5,916 bases of DNA from an uncultured Eubacteriales bacterium (GTDB lineage Bacteria > Bacillota > Clostridia > Monoglobales > Monoglobaceae). Where the stretch lies: assembly GCA_900555375.1 (NCBI GenBank), contig USLC01000056.1, forward strand, positions 1-5,916, in the 5' to 3' direction. Position 1 is the stretch's first letter; each line of letters starts with the position of its first letter. A program made the position numbers and the translations under genes. Positions 5,619 to 5,916 of the stretch are shown here, one piece after another. Under the pieces are notes generated by a model. That model was given only the letters and a program-made list of their open reading frames with translations, made no database searches and was not told the DNA's origin.

Positions 5619-5670
5619 ATCCCCCCGTCAGTCGCTAAGCGACAAACACCCCCCTTTAGGCAAGGGGGGC
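5619..5670 (-). repeat. GC-rich hairpin repeat, unit 3 (inverted copy)
   Basis: In plus-strand reading it begins ATCCCCCC, then GTCGC-TAA-GCGAC (5631-5643), then CCCCCCTT (5649-5656) paired with AAGGGGGG (5662-5669). Bases 5652-5666 are the exact complement of 5549-5563 in unit 2 (15 bases), so one long hairpin over both units is also possible. Confidence 0.85.
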
Positions 5671-5712
5671 AAAGAATCAGGGAACGGCGTTTAATTAAGA
5701 ATGAAATTTTTC

Positions 5713-5730
5713 GTTTATCAGAGTTTATCA
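5713..5730 (+). repeat. GTTTATCA repeated with a 10-base period
   Basis: GTTTATCA occurs at 5713-5720 and 5723-5730, separated by GA. The spacing is about one helical turn. No function is evident. Confidence 0.5.
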
Positions 5731-5737
5731 ATATGCC

Positions 5738-5748
5738 TAGGGTGATAG
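5738..5748 (+). repeat. Right copy of the 11-base direct repeat
   Basis: TAGGGTGATAG, identical to 5472-5482. Here it is complete with the complementary arm that makes the terminator. Confidence 0.6.
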
Positions 5749-5763
5749 AAATATCACCCTTTT
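5739..5763 (+). terminator. Rho-independent terminator, presumably for the mtaB-yhhQ-nadE operon
   Basis: AGGGTGATA (5739-5747) pairs perfectly with TATCACCCT (5752-5760) around a GAAA tetraloop, and the stem runs into TTTT (5760-5763). It lies about 270 bases after the nadE stop, with the hairpin repeats in between. The repeat hairpins may themselves slow polymerase earlier. Confidence 0.8.
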
Positions 5764-5820
5764 ATGTTGCAAAAAAACAGCGGCAACAAAAAATTTAAAA
5801 ATTAAAAAATATTATTGTAA

Positions 5821-5832
5821 ATCAAATTTGAT
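5821..5832. promoter_or_regulatory. 12-base palindrome ATCAAATTTGAT
   Basis: This is a perfect inverted repeat in AT-rich DNA, overlapping a TATACT word (5832-5837) that could be a -10 box. No acceptable -35 box was found at 16-18 bases, so the promoter is doubtful. A protein-binding site is possible. Confidence 0.35.
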
Positions 5833-5869
5833 ATACTGCACAACGCGCAACAAGCATAAAAACGTTACC

Positions 5870-5878
5870 TGTGGATAA
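5870..5878 (-). promoter_or_regulatory. DnaA box, exact consensus
   Basis: The minus strand reads TTATCCACA, the classic high-affinity DnaA site. A near-match on the plus strand, TTTTACACA (5905-5913, one mismatch to TTATNCACA), is 27 bases further on. A very AT-rich tract lies upstream (about 5788-5835). One perfect box does not make an origin, and the window ends before more can be seen. Confidence 0.5.
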
Positions 5879-5916
5879 CTTTTAATTTCGTGTCGATTTT
5901 AAGGTTTTACACATAT

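Larger units (their letters stand above)
5483..5737. mobile_element. Putative 255-base non-coding insertion carrying hairpin repeats
   Basis: The segment lies between two exact copies of TAGGGTGATAG. Removing it with one copy would rebuild a complete terminator starting four bases after the nadE stop. It contains three GC-rich hairpin units and no plausible reading frame. Both ends carry ATGCC in the same orientation, so no terminal inverted repeat marks the edges. It could be a non-autonomous REP- or MITE-like element, but its boundaries and mobility are inferred. Confidence 0.4.

Noticed and set aside
5766..5787. GTTGC...GCAAC as a second terminator
   Set aside because: It is a five-pair stem with a 12-base loop and no U-run on the correct side of either strand.

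Overview
The window looks like the chromosome of an anaerobic Firmicute of the class Clostridia, possibly an Oscillospirales-like gut lineage. Four things point there: a Clostridium-type pyruvate phosphate dikinase, an HPr-like protein of a type I associate with this group, strong sigma-A promoters in AT-rich gaps with good Shine-Dalgarno sites, and GC-rich hairpin repeats of a kind I associate with such genomes. No database was consulted.

Left part (1-1367, minus strand). Transcription runs right to left through a 77-residue HPr-like protein without the phosphorylatable histidine, the tRNA adenosine deaminase tadA, and the 5' end of ppdK, which leaves the window at base 1. A hairpin lies between the HPr-like gene and tadA. 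tadA and ppdK are only 34 bases apart.

Control region (about 1368-1514). Two near-perfect sigma-A promoters point in opposite directions and are superimposed. The plus-strand one is TTGACA-17-TATAAT (1391-1419) and the minus-strand one is TTGACT-17-TATAAT (1438-1410). Their -10 boxes overlap by two bases. A 15-base palindrome covers the plus -35 and the expected minus start site. This is the most unusual regulatory architecture in the window.

Middle part (1515-5468, plus strand). A probable three-gene operon has gaps of 31 and 23 bases: mtaB (tRNA methylthiotransferase), a YhhQ-type queuosine-precursor transporter, and glutamine-dependent NAD+ synthetase nadE. With tadA across the divergent promoters, three genes concern tRNA anticodon-loop modification: inosine-34, ms2t6A-37 and queuosine-34. 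mtaB probably has an unusual start, because its only canonical start codon (GTG) sits inside the Shine-Dalgarno-like sequence.

Right part (5469-5916, no gene seen). It holds a composite of three GC-rich hairpin repeats, two direct and one inverted. Around the composite, an 11-base sequence that forms the 5' side of the likely nadE terminator is duplicated. This suggests that about 255 bases were inserted between nadE and its terminator. Beyond the terminator is AT-rich DNA with a 12-base palindrome, an exact DnaA-box 9-mer and one near-match at the edge. All the genes belong to known families. The candidates for something undescribed are the overlapping promoters, the mtaB start and the repeat insertion.
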